Positions 12,590 through 22,865 of a stretch of 64,000 nucleotides of DNA are shown in pieces (positions within the stretch are counted from its first letter, which is position 1; each line of letters opens with the position of its first letter). The notes under the pieces were generated by a model, which ran no database searches, had not been told where the DNA came from, and was given only the letters and a program-made list of their open reading frames with translations. The translations under genes were made by a program, and so were the position numbers. Location of the stretch: assembly GCA_032164245.1 (NCBI GenBank), contig JAVMKO010000003.1, positions 140,233,259 through 140,297,258 on the forward strand, written 5' to 3'. Origin of the DNA: Sternotherus odoratus. Its lineage: Eukaryota; Chordata; Testudines; Kinosternidae.

Positions 12590-14063
12590 GAATTGTTAGG
12601 AAATGTTAATATTTTATGTAACATGGTATATTCTGTCTTTATTATTTCATGATATCCCCCCTCTTTTTCCATCCTCTTTCTGTTCATTTTCCATAGTGTC
12701 TTCTAATCAGAATCCAAACCCAATAATATGTGGGTCAAACTTTTGAACTCAGTGTTCAAGTGTCAAAACCAGTCAAAATAAATTCACCAAACTCTAATTG
12801 TTCCATATAGGCCTAATTCTCTAACCCCCTTTCTCTGGGACTAGTCACATTGAAATCAATGACTCAACTTGTAGAGTGAGGTACTATTCTATATTAGGAA
12901 GGGTTTCAGAGCCTGCCCTTATACTGCCATCACTGCCCAGGTCTTTGAAGACACCATGACATGAACCGTGATAATGCACCCAGGGTCATGCATGGAAAGA
13001 TCATGCTGAGATCAAAAGGAACCTCCACCTTTTGTTTGCTTAAATAGTTTCCTTTCACAAACTTAGTTTAACTGCTACTAAAGGCAAGATCACCTGTCAG
13101 AGGTTTGACCTGGGATAATACCTCGAAAAGTTAGAATCAATGGGCATTTGGTGCTATGAGTGATGCATTTTGCCCAGTCAGCATTTGCAGGAAACATTCC
13201 TCTACACTGTCTGCTTCATGTCTCAATACAGAACCATTGGAATGAAAACCCTACTAAGTGCATGGATATCATGTGTTAGTGAATCAATTATGCTCCTTCT
13301 GATCACACTGAAACCACTTATGTCATATTGTTGACTCTTCAGCCACCTGCTCTTGTCAAGAGCTCTAGCACGCTGGCTCAGAAGCATTCTTGATTTGCCT
13401 CAGTCATGCTGTGTTGTTGGGCTTTTTTAAAAAAAAAATCTGTTCCCATCATTTTCATATCAGTATAATTTTTAATAAGCTATAGCTATCTGTATATGCA
13501 TATGAGAGGGAGAGAATGGCACAACATATACTACAGTCCATGTAAAAGAATGCATGCTTATGCATCAAACATATATAACAAGGTAATAAAACCTATTTAA
13601 ATAAGCACCTGTTCAAAAATGAAATCCAGTTAAACTTTCACTTCTACTATTTTAAGGACCAGACTTACGCCCAGTGCTTTCCATTTGAAGTCAATCAGAT
13701 TGCAAAGGGTGTACAAAGCTTAGAAGCATTCAAACTCAAGAATTAATATCTAGCAGAATTGCCCCCAGGAAATAAGAGCTAATAAATTACTCATTCCCAC
13801 TATTGATGTAACAACTGCATTCAGTTCAATTAATAAAGTCACTGAAAAATATACAGTATATATAAGTCCAGTGTTTGATGTACAAGTCCCAGGTTAGGAC
13901 TTCTTGGTATCAAAGAAAATAAAAACTGGGCTCTGCATGGTAATTCATGTGAAGAATTATTAATAAATCTCCAGATAATGTCATCCATGAATGAACCCTA
14001 TTTGATCTGTGTATCCAAGCCCTTCTCAACCCATAGTAGCCCTCCCATTCAGCCACAATTATG
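12590..14063. other. AT-rich non-coding sequence
   Basis: I see no gene or clear repeat. There is an A-rich tract near 13429 and a short ATATATA patch near 13853. Confidence 0.5.
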
Positions 14064-14170
14064 CATTCAGATAGATCTGATCCAGCAAAGCATTTAACCA
14101 TATGCTTCACTTTAAACCCATGAGTAAGCACATTAACCTCAGTGGGACAACTCACATACTTAACTGCTTG
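14064..14170. repeat. Fossil palindromic repeat (aagcatttaaccatatgctt type)
   Basis: The phrases gatctgatccagcaaagcat, catatgcttcacttta and cctcagtgggacaactcac match what I recall of old palindromic sauropsid repeats whose arms read roughly as a gatcctgcaa...gcttaa unit around a cattgacttcaatg core. The copy is diverged and its edges are approximate. A smaller relative lies at 38046-38105. Confidence 0.45.
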
Positions 14171-14510
14171 GAGAGACTGAGGCTATCATGAATCAAAGCC
14201 TATATATAGCCACATAAATACTTTCTTCAGTGATCAGTGTGATTCTGAAATCCTGGATGGATATGTGTTCACATGTATCTCCATATATATTTGCATGCTA
14301 ATCTGACCCGGCACCTTAAGAGTTTCAGCAGTCTAAGAGGCTGGATGGGTATAGATAACAAGACCTAGAAACTTTCACATCTGGTTCAAATTCAGTCTGG
14401 GTTGGTACTGACCAGAAGTTTTGTTATGATCTAATGGCTGTTTAGTGACATAGCTGAAAAGCGGTGGTGGTCTCAATCCAAGGGCCATTACACATGGGGA
14501 AGGTTGCAGT

Positions 14511-14745
14511 GGGGAAGGTTTAGGCTGGATATTAGAAAAAACTTTTTCACTAGGAGGGTGGTCAAGCATTGGAATGGGTTACCTAGGGAGGTGGTAGAAT
14601 CACCTTCCATAGAGGTTTTTAAGGTCGGACTTGACAAAGCCCTCACTGGGATGATTTAGTTGGGGATTGGTCCTGCTTTGAGCAGTGGCTTGGACTAGAT
14701 GGCCTCCTGAGGTCCCTTCCAATCCTGAGATTCTATGATTCTATG
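14511..14745 (+). mobile_element. CR1 LINE, 3' terminal fragment
   Basis: The sequence ggaaggtttaggctggatat through ttctatgattctatg matches the end of CR1-type LINEs: the last codons of the reverse transcriptase region, a short 3' UTR with ggtcccttccaatcctgag, and the octamer-like ttctatgatt tail. It is 5'-truncated, as most CR1 copies are, and has no open frame. Confidence 0.85.
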
Positions 14746-14746
14746 T

Positions 14747-14813
14747 GTCCTGCCATGAGTGCAGTGGACTGGACTAGATGACTTCTCAAGGTCCCTTCCA
14801 GTCCTATGAAGTT
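14747..14813 (+). mobile_element. Second CR1 3' tail directly adjoining the first
   Basis: A second CR1-like end, from tcctgccatgagtgcag to ggtcccttccagtcctatg, follows immediately in the same orientation. Its wording is closer to the CR1 tail at 40890-40945 than to the preceding copy, so it is probably a separate subfamily insertion and not a duplication of the first. Confidence 0.75.
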
Positions 14814-14864
14814 ATCTTGAAGACCATCTCTGGAGGGAGGTCCAAGGATTAGAAACATGGGGAG

Positions 14865-15120
14865 TGCTGCTGAGGTAGCAGCTGCGGCAGCCGGGAGCCC
14901 TGGGCACTTTTAAATCACTGGCCCCGGGGCAGCTGTCCCTTTTTCCCACCCCCCATCAACGGCCCTGCCAGTAGGGTCCCTATCGGTAGGGCTGCCAATG
15001 GGGAATGGGGTGGTGTAGGTGGGGAAGGGACAACAACATGAAAGTATCTGCTGCGTACGGGCCGGTATGGGCTTCTTACCGTATGCTGTACTGGCCTGTA
15101 CTGGCCCACTTTCACCCCTG
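14865..15120 (+). mobile_element. hAT-like MITE, right end preserved
   Basis: It ends ggcccactttcacccctg, the complement of a caggggtgaaagt start seen in dispersed turtle-type hAT MITEs. The interior carries gggagccctgggcac and ggccccggggcagc. The left terminus is missing or too diverged, so the start is approximate and no target duplication could be confirmed. Confidence 0.6.
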
Positions 15121-15230
15121 TCTAGGACCCTGTGAGGTTGCAGGGTCCCAGAGCTTGGGATGATAGTTAAACAGCCTCTTAGGCCGAGCCCTGCAAGACA
15201 GACTCACTAGCATGGGCCAGCTGTGGGTAT
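15121..15230. mobile_element. Partial MITE related to 7620-7880
   Basis: From ctaggaccctgtgaggttg through agttaaacagcctctt to catgggccagctgtggg it follows the same order of motifs as the right half of the ctacactgcaattaaa MITE, with an internal deletion. It abuts the hAT end at 15120 and may have been the target that the hAT entered. Confidence 0.5.
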
Positions 15231-18020
15231 CTAATGGCAGCTCCACTCCACTGTGGCTTCCTTCTCCAGGCACAGTCTGTATCACCCGATCCCCTCTTCT
15301 GTCCCACTGGCAGCCCTTTCCAATGTAACCTAGCCTGCTTTAATTGGTTGGATTGGACTCACCTGCTCTGGTTTGTGGGAGCTGGACCTAGTCTATCCAT
15401 AGGGACCAGCTACCCTGTGACACATACTGTTCAAGATTAAGTTTAGTTCTGAGACTGGTACTGAAGGTGAGCCAGGTAATGTATTGTATCATCTGGTTAG
15501 TTTTGGATACCTGTTTTCTAAATAATCATCAATTACACTAGGGGAAAATCTATTTTTCTGTTGTTTTGATGTCTGGTGTCCAGTTTTATACTTGAGGTCT
15601 TTTTAATCTCTTTCCAGCTCTAGATAATTTTCTTGCCTTTTCCACTGTTTAAAAAAAAAAGTTTTTGCCTGTTTGGCCTTGTTTCAAAAATGTCTATTGC
15701 ATGAGGCTTACTGAAATGATAAATGATAACTCAAGCAGAAATTATGGGAATGATTCAGGACTCACTGTATGAAATTCTATGGCTTGTATTGTACAGAAGG
15801 CCATGCTGGATTATCATAATGATCCTTTCTGGCCTTAAAATCTATGAAAGACAATGTGTACATACTCTCTCACTCACTCTCACGCTCTATATATGTCCCT
15901 TAGAAAGAAAGAAAAAGAAAGGAAGAAAACATAAGTGCAATCAGCTAATTACCATAAACATGAAATATACATTTAAAATATGTTGATGTCATTAAGGTTA
16001 TGATCCCGCAAATAGCTCCATGTGGGAAGATTTGTAGGAGCGGGTAGAAGTCCCACTGAGGCTCATAGAAGTCCTTTTGTAGTGCTTGTTGCTGGATTAA
16101 GTCCTAAAGCTGCTATGTAGATAGAAAAAAGTATGCAATAGACATTCATGGCCAATATTTGTTCTCGGTTATACTACTGTAAATCTGGAGTGACTCCACT
16201 AACTTAAATGGAGTTATTCGTCCACTGAACTCAGTGGAGTTACTCCAGTTTATGCTGATTGGTGAAACTGAAAAAAATAATTCAGCCCTTCATCTTTATC
16301 ACCTTATGTCCTTGAAACTTCTATTACTGTTATTTAAATAATTTTGGTTTGGGGTTTTTTTTGCAAAGGATTATGAATGCAAGTGGTCCTTTACTTTGCA
16401 AACTCGTCCAAAATCCAACTGCATCTGCCTGATTTTATTTTCCAACACTCTTTCTTAGTCTAAAAACATAACCTATTCTTTCTGAATTTGCAAAAGTGGG
16501 AAAGGATAAAAAGAGCATAACAGAAAATGTGACTTGAAGCTGGAGGCAGAGCCCCACCATAGACAAAGGTCCACCTGCAATCAACTTTTTATTGGACATG
16601 TGTGGATTTCTAACTCCAATAAACAGGGAACAGGAGAAAGTAAAACTTGAGAACTATAAATCAAAACCACACAGACGCTTAGAAAATGCTAAAGTTATAC
16701 ATGGCCTTAGGCATCTTCAGGACTTTACAGTGTTCCATTCCCAAGCATAAAGTGTTGTATTGTGTCCTTGTCTGTAGCCAGAAATTACTGCGCAGGAACA
16801 AACAGGCTGGTGCCTCTTTGAGTATTTGGCAGTAAAATTAACAGTCTGAAAGTAAAGAAGAAGAAAAAACCTCAGGAGAATTGCTGGTCCAGATGTTAAC
16901 TGATATTTCTTTCCATGTGGATAGTGTTAAATGAAATACCAGCTTCTAAAGATTCCTTCCTCTTTCGTAGTACAGAAGACTGGAGGAGGGGGAGTCGGCA
17001 CTGAATCCAGAAAGAGTATGGAACTTTTAGTGAGTACTTCTGAGTCTAAAATTCACACCCACAAAATTGAATCTTCTTCTGAAAACCAAGGCCTGAATCC
17101 ATGCACTCAGAATTCATATGCCTCTATTTTTCTTTATTACAGAGCCACAATGTGCAGACACATAAGACATGGAGAGCTTCAGCACAGGTCCATTGACTTA
17201 AATAGAGCTATTCCAGTAGCTGTTCCGCAGAGTTTATACTCTAGTGATACTTGCAGTTCTTGTGCCCAGGTGAGTGCAACAATGGCAATTCTGCTTGACC
17301 CCTGTGTAGGAGTCTGGGGTGAGTTCTTGCTCCCTTCCCCCACGCCTCCAGGATCCATGAAAGGACAGGGCTCAGTCCAGCCCTCTAGGGACTGCCTAAA
17401 GATGTTACCCGATTAGGCCAAACATGGAAAATACTGATGACATGTAAAAAGAGGGGAAAACAAACTTTCTGCTTCCTCTTAAGTGTCTTGTCTTCGCTTA
17501 AAGTGGAATGGGGAAACTGCTCTTCCTAATCTAACCCTAAACCTGAGGCAGTTTCCTGAAATACCATTCTCAGATAATGGGAAAACAGGTTACAGTGCAG
17601 ACAGAGCAGCTCTCAGTGGAAACAAGGTTTAAATTCTTCAGCTACAGGACACAAGCCCTGTTAATAATCTGTTAGCACCTTGCAAAAACAGAGATAATAA
17701 CTAGCTCCCAGTCTCCCCTGAAGGGAAGTGTCCTAATGTGTGCTACCTATTATGCTTTGGAACACGGGGACGGGGGACAGATATTTTAGTGTTTGCTGGG
17801 GCTTCAGGCACATTTAAGCCATTGCATTCCTTATGTCACTTTGAATACTGCCACCAGTGTAATGTCCACCTGATAGATTATCACAAGGCAGCAACGCCCA
17901 TGGTGCACTTAAATAGCTCGCTCCAGTTTTTACAAATGTAATTGATTCCAGCTATATTTCCTACACCTGAGACAGGGAAAACTGCAAGAAATGGAATAGC
18001 TCCCAAACTAGAAGGAACTT
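15231..18020. other. Mostly unique non-coding sequence with a fossil repeat
   Basis: No gene is supported. At 16186-16265 the phrases gagtgactccac, tggagttattcg and tggagttactccag form a decayed palindromic repeat. The longest plus-strand frame in unique sequence (16931-17416, 161 codons) has no recognisable domain and runs through low-complexity stretches, so I consider it chance. The rest shows nothing I recognise. Confidence 0.5.
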
Positions 18021-18027
18021 TTCAAAG

Positions 18028-18100
18028 GACTGATCCAAAGCCCACTGCAGTCAATGGGAATCTTTCCATTGACACGAGAGGCAGTGGATTAGGCCCTATG
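18028..18100. repeat. Fossil palindrome (gatccaaagccc type)
   Basis: One arm reads gactgatccaaagccca with gcagtcaatggg. The other, inverted, reads ccattgac followed by cagtggattaggccc. Together they form a diverged foldback, probably an ancient MITE. A relative lies at 37008-37073. Confidence 0.5.
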
Positions 18101-18902
18101 TGCTGCTATTCAGAAAGGCGGCAGGAGGTGAATCGCCACACACGTGGTTATAGGAAACAAAATGTTCTTTCATTAATTGGATAACATTGATAAAGTCTAT
18201 CAGGAACAGGAGAGGAGAAAGAGGTGGATTATATAAGTGTAGCTCTCCAAGGATCTGACACAGCTCCCAGTAAAGTCAAAAGAGCCCAAGTAGTTCTCAG
18301 GTAGGCAATCATATGGAATAACCTGGACTTCCTGCCTCCCCTGCTTTTCAGTGTGGTGATGTGAATTCCATCCCTTTGATTTGTATCTCAGATCCATTCA
18401 CCGGTGTTTTTGGATAAGCGTTCAAAAGCAGCTGAACATATTGAAACCTTTTTGGTTTAGCAGCAGAGTTGGAAATCCTGAAGAGCTGCTCTTGAGGCTT
18501 GTGGTGCTTCTTGGATCCGGCACCAGTAGAGCAGAAATACTGCAAAAATAGCTCAGGTCAATTTGCTCATTCCTCACGGTGACAACTGAAGTGATAGAAT
18601 ATGTGATAATGGGAAGTCACCTAAGAAGTCAAAATCCTAAAAAATATATATAGAACTTTGTCAATTTAAATTTGAAGGATCTGACTCCGCCGTTCTATAA
18701 AGGGAAATGGGTTGATCTCTCAGAACACCAAATGTCCTAGGCTTGGCCACCTGTTTATGCTATTAACCATGACTTCCAGCATTCTTAAAGCAATCTAGAA
18801 ATGAGTTTTCACTTCCTGTGCTCTGGTGTTTTTCTTCTCCCATTCAAAATGAGCTGGTTGTACAGTACAGTACATAGTGACATCAGTTATGAGCAGCCGT
18901 AT

Positions 18903-19040
18903 GATGTTGCGGACACAACATGGGATTGGAAGACAGGAGCTCTTCACTCCTAAACTTGTCTTGGACACTAACTTCTTGTGTGATTTGGTGCAAGTCCCTT
19001 ATTTCACTGTGCCTTATATTCCTGAAAATGAGAGGTTTCT
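18903..19040 (+). mobile_element. MIR-like SINE fragment
   Basis: The order gattggaagacaggagctct, ttgtgtgatttggtgcaagt and ccttatttcactgtgcctta resembles the middle of CORE-SINE/MIR elements (tcctgtgtgacc-ttgggcaagt-cact-ctctgtgcctca). It is strongly diverged, and the tRNA-derived head is not clear. Confidence 0.5.
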
Positions 19041-20205
19041 TATAAAAAGCTAGCTGGCAGTTATACAGTACTTCGAAGATGTTATTTGATAAGATTTATT
19101 ATTTATTGCTAACTGTGCTTACCACATAGGGAATAAAGGGATATATTACTAAAGTACTTTATTTTTACTCTTATGTCAGAACAACAACCATGAGAATAAT
19201 TAGAGTCTGTTATCTCTGAAAGAGCTCACAGTTACCCCGTCCCTATTTCCTGCCCTGTGGTGAAGATGGGCTGCTATCTTTAAAAATTTTACGGTTAATA
19301 AGCTGACAGCCAAAACAAATAGTCTCTTTTTCAGTCCAGAATCAAAACCCTTAGCACCACATTAAACTTGCTGTTGTCATGGCAGCTGCTTTCTCTGCTC
19401 CCACTTGGTCGTGCACCCTGAATGGCATGTGCAATAAAAAATGGGGCTTTACATTTTAGTCAGCTCCAAACGTACATCTGGACTCAATCCTAGACTTGAG
19501 CTGTACCTTCAAGTTTCCTTTAGCAAATATTCAAACTCCCAGAAAAGGGAGTTTATAATCACTTGAAGGTGGCAAGGCATTATCTCCCAGTGGGGCTGAG
19601 TTTTAATAGAAAACAGTTTGATATGAAATAGCTGTTTGGAATTCTTAATATTACAGGGAATGTACAGATCAACTGGCACAAACAGCAGAGTAATCCCCCC
19701 AACTCAAAAGAAATAAAGAGAGTGAACAACTATGTTGTGTAATTTCAGCATACTACTATATATAGATATATAGTAAAATCCATCAGAGATCCTGTAGACT
19801 TCACATATTTGGGGAAATCCCAGTTTTGAATTGTTGAAAGTATTTGAAAGATGATTATTTAAAAGCAAATGTTAGTGGCCTGTGGCATGCTGACAAGGCA
19901 GCCCATAACTATGCTCTTGCTATTGGAGCAAGCCTGCTCCCTAACGTACTCTAGATCAGATGTCTTGTGAACGTGTTCAGCTAGATTTCTGGATTAGGGC
20001 TCAGTCCTGCAAGGTGCTGAATGGACACTCACCATGCACTGCAGAGAGCTCCAGCCGCTCATTGGAGGCACGTGGCACCATGCAGAATTTCAACCCTGCC
20101 AGAGCAAATTAACAGCAGGTTTAGATGAGATTGTAAATTCTGCCCTCCCAGCTGTAAGGAGAGTGATGCAATGACAGAGGGCAATAGGAGAAGAATTAGG
20201 GGAAA
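19041..20205. other. AT-rich non-coding sequence
   Basis: No gene or firm repeat is seen. A short ctcagtcctgcaaggtgctga phrase near 20000 may belong to the fossil palindrome family noted at 14064-14170. Confidence 0.5.
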
Positions 20206-20213
20206 ACAACAAG

Positions 20214-20628
20214 CAGGGCCATCCTTGCCCATATGCAAAGTACGCAGCTGCGCAGGGCACCAGGAAATTTGGGGCACCACATTTCCTGGTGCCCTGCTCA
20301 GCTGCGTGCTGCTGCAGCCCCTGCTCCGCCACTTCCCCATGGTCCCTGCCCCTGCTTCGGCCCTGCCCTACCCCACTCCACCCCTTTCCCAAAGTCCCCG
20401 CCCCTGCTCTGCTCCAGCCCCAACTCCACTCCCCTGAGGACTGCAACAGGGCCAGGCCTGCACTCTCCAGCGGTGAGGAGTGCAGCGATCCGGCCCCAGC
20501 TGTGCCACCAGTGAGTGCTGAGGAGTTGTTCCGCTATGCCCCCCAAGCCAGCCCCCGCCCACGGAGGCCTGGGGCCCCACACAGCCTTCCCCCATAATGG
20601 GGCCCCAGAATAGCTAAGGATGGCCTTG
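20214..20628. mobile_element. hAT-type MITE with perfect 8-bp target duplication
   Basis: The termini are cagggccatccttgcc and gctaaggatggccttg, inverted repeats. The exact direct repeat acaacaag lies at 20206-20213 and 20629-20636. Inside the left end is a foldback: caccaggaaatttggggcac beside catttcctggtgccctg. The rest is CpG- and C-rich. Many overlapping frames in all directions reflect this composition and are not genes. Confidence 0.93.
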
Positions 20629-20742
20629 ACAACAAGCGTTGGGGACAGACAGACATGAGTAAAGAACCATGTTTTCTGATTATATTAAGCCTGAGGGTCC
20701 CCTGCTGGGGAAAAGAAACAATTAACATTTTCATTTTAAGAA

Positions 20743-20880
20743 TCAGAGGGGTCTGGAATTGCAGAAGTGACAAAGTCCTGTGGCACCTTAAAGACTAACT
20801 AAAGTATTGAAGCATAAGCTTTCATGGGCTAATACCCACTTCGTCGGCTGCATGCAGTGGAAGTATCCAGGGGCAGGTAT
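20743..20880 (-). mobile_element. Retroelement 3' tail, copy A, minus orientation
   Basis: It contains tcctgtggcaccttaaagac, gaagcataagctttcatggg and acccacttcgtcggctgcat, the complement of a tail repeated elsewhere in the window. From memory this tail ends a longer retroelement, which I tentatively link to Penelope-like elements, with no coding part present here. It pairs head-to-head with 20935-21004. Confidence 0.7.
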
Positions 20881-20934
20881 AAATAAGTAGGCAATAACCA
20901 GGTTAGAGATAACTTTATAATAATGTTATAAATG

Positions 20935-21004
20935 GTATTAGCCCACGGAAGCTTATGCTTCAATACTTGAGTTAGTCTTTAAGGTGCCACAGGACTCTTT
21001 GTCA
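20935..21004 (+). mobile_element. Retroelement 3' tail, copy B, plus orientation
   Basis: The sequence gtattagcccacggaagctt through gtgccacaggactctttgtc is the near-exact reverse complement of 20768-20835, with a few substitutions and a short indel. The two arms enclose a 99-bp spacer and could fold into a long stem. Confidence 0.8.
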
Positions 21005-21359
21005 TTTTCATCTTAAACAGTCAACTCAGGTGTTTAGGATTTATTCAAAATATTTATAACTAAGTGCTTACTTTTTAGATGTAGCATAAGAAGTTGTATC
21101 ACTCACTGACAATTCCACTACCAGCTGTTAGTAAACAAAACAGCACTAATTAGTCATTGATATCATTCTATTATTGCTCTAAAGCATTTGAAATGCAAGA
21201 TCTAGGTTTTTTGACAGACAGACAGATAGATAGAAAGCCAGAAGTGCTAATACAATTCTTAGATGCATAAACAGGGGAACCTCAAGTAAAAGTAGAGAGG
21301 TTATTTTAAATATGTTTCTAGTATCCACAATTGAAGAAGGATGTTGATAAACTGGAGAA

Positions 21360-21419
21360 GGAAGGAAGGAAGGAAGGAAGGAAGGAAGGAAGGAAGGAAG
21401 GAAGGAAGGAAGGAAGGAG
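21360..21419. repeat. (GGAA)n microsatellite
   Basis: About 15 uninterrupted tetranucleotide units. On the minus strand they give an open frame of repeated LPSF that has no meaning as protein. Confidence 0.98.
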
Positions 21420-21754
21420 AGAGAATAGTAAAGCATTAAAGGATCTTAGATCCGGTGTATATAACCAAGCTCTGCAACCAGTCCATATCTAGTAGGAGAA
21501 TATGATATGGTGTCAGGAGTAAATTAAGAACAGAGTCAGAAGGAACAAGCAACAAAGGTTACAGGATCAATACACCACTCTTCAATGCACCACAGAACTT
21601 CAGTTTTGACAAACCTTCAGACCAGACAGACTGACAATAACGTTTTGCAAGATTTCTCATTGTTACCAAGCTCCACAAAGAAACTGGAGATATACAGGTA
21701 TCTTCTTTAATTTATGCTATCGGGAAGTAGGCAGAGCATATCTTTAAATTCTAT

Positions 21755-22265
21755 CACTTATTGAAGACAATCACAAGGATGACTATGATAGGGTTCTGGC
21801 TATGTTTGAAGTGCACTGTATACCTCAGAGACATTTGATTTATGAAAGAGCATGTGTTCATCAGAGAATTCAAGAGCTTTGCATACATTCATTGAAAACT
21901 GAGATTTTTGGAATGCAAAACATGAGAACATCAGAGAAAGGTTGGTTATTGGTAAAACCTTTCATAGCAGCTACAACTGAAGAGATAATTAACTGTAGCC
22001 ACAGCTACTCAAACAGCAATGGAATCTGAGCTGGTGAGAAAGCAAAATCAAGAGCTACTTGCCAAACTTGAAACACAAGTAATAAATTTAGGAGCTGTTA
22101 ACAGATGCAGCATGAGTGCTAAAAGTCATTACCAGAAGATCACTGAGGCAAGGAGAGAGAACTCCTCACGAAGAGGAACTAATACCATGCACAAGGTATG
22201 GAAAAAGTTATATCCCAAGAGATGATGCACATCCAGTCAGAGGTGCATGGTGTAATACAGGCATG
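21755..22265 (+). pseudogene. Ty3/gypsy-type gag remnant
   Basis: The first frame contains DYDRVLAMFEVHCIPQRHLI followed by YERACVHQRIQEL. This resembles the gag/capsid region of vertebrate Ty3/gypsy elements, where a phrase of the type F..YF.P..N.I.ERA.F..R.Q is common. A shifted frame from about 22019 has LVRKQNQELL, matching the basic stretch usually found before the zinc knuckle. Near 22200 a decayed knuckle-like segment with SYIPRDDAHPVRG follows. Stops and at least one frameshift separate the parts. No protease, reverse transcriptase or LTR was found next to it, and a CR1 fragment starts about 85 bp downstream. The identification rests on motif memory and is moderately sure. Confidence 0.6.
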
Positions 22266-22349
22266 AAATAAAGATATTTTATAGTAAAGAACTATAGTAT
22301 AGTGAAAAACAAAATTATCAGACATATAGATTAAAATAATTTGTTGGGG

Positions 22350-22865
22350 AAGAATCAACATGTTTTTTGTAAAGAGAAATCATGCGTCACCAATCTACTA
22401 GAATTCTTTGAGTGAATGAAATTCAATGTTGATAAATGCAAAGTAATGCACATTGGAAAACATATGCCCAACTATACATATAAAATGATGAATTGGCTAT
22501 TACCACTCAAGAAAGAGATCTTGGCGTCATTATGGATAATTGGCTGAAAACATCCTATCTATGTGCAGTAGCAGTCAAAAAAGCAAACAGAATGTTGGGA
22601 ATCATTAAAAAAGTAATAGATAATAAGACAGAAAATATCATATTGCCTCTATATAAATCCATGGTACACCCACATCATGAATACTGCTTACAGATGTGGT
22701 CACCCCATCTCAAAAAAGATATGTTGGGACTAGAAAAAGTTTAGAAGAGGGCAACACAAATGCTTAGGGGCATGAAATAGCTGCCATAAGAAGAGAGATG
22801 AATAAAACTGGGATTTTTCAGCTTGAAAAAGAAATGACTTGGAAAAGAGACAGTCACAATAAATG
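22350..22865 (+). mobile_element. CR1 LINE fragment with internal deletion
   Basis: It begins with the reverse-transcriptase phrase behind catgcgtcaccaatctacta, then jumps at about 22413 to the later attcaatgttgataaatgc region, so several hundred bases are missing. An open segment at 22493-22744 reads RDLGVIMDNW, KKANRMLGIIKK and NIILPLYKSMVHPHHEYC, the standard C-terminal part of CR1 ORF2. It fades out after ggatttttcagcttgaaaaa and lacks the 3' tail. Confidence 0.88.

Noticed and set aside
16931..17416. 161-codon open frame on the plus strand
   Set aside because: No recognisable domain, uneven composition and no splice or promoter context. A frame of this length is expected by chance in 64 kb.
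21179..21436. Minus-strand frame with repeated LPSF
   Set aside because: Translation of the GGAA microsatellite.
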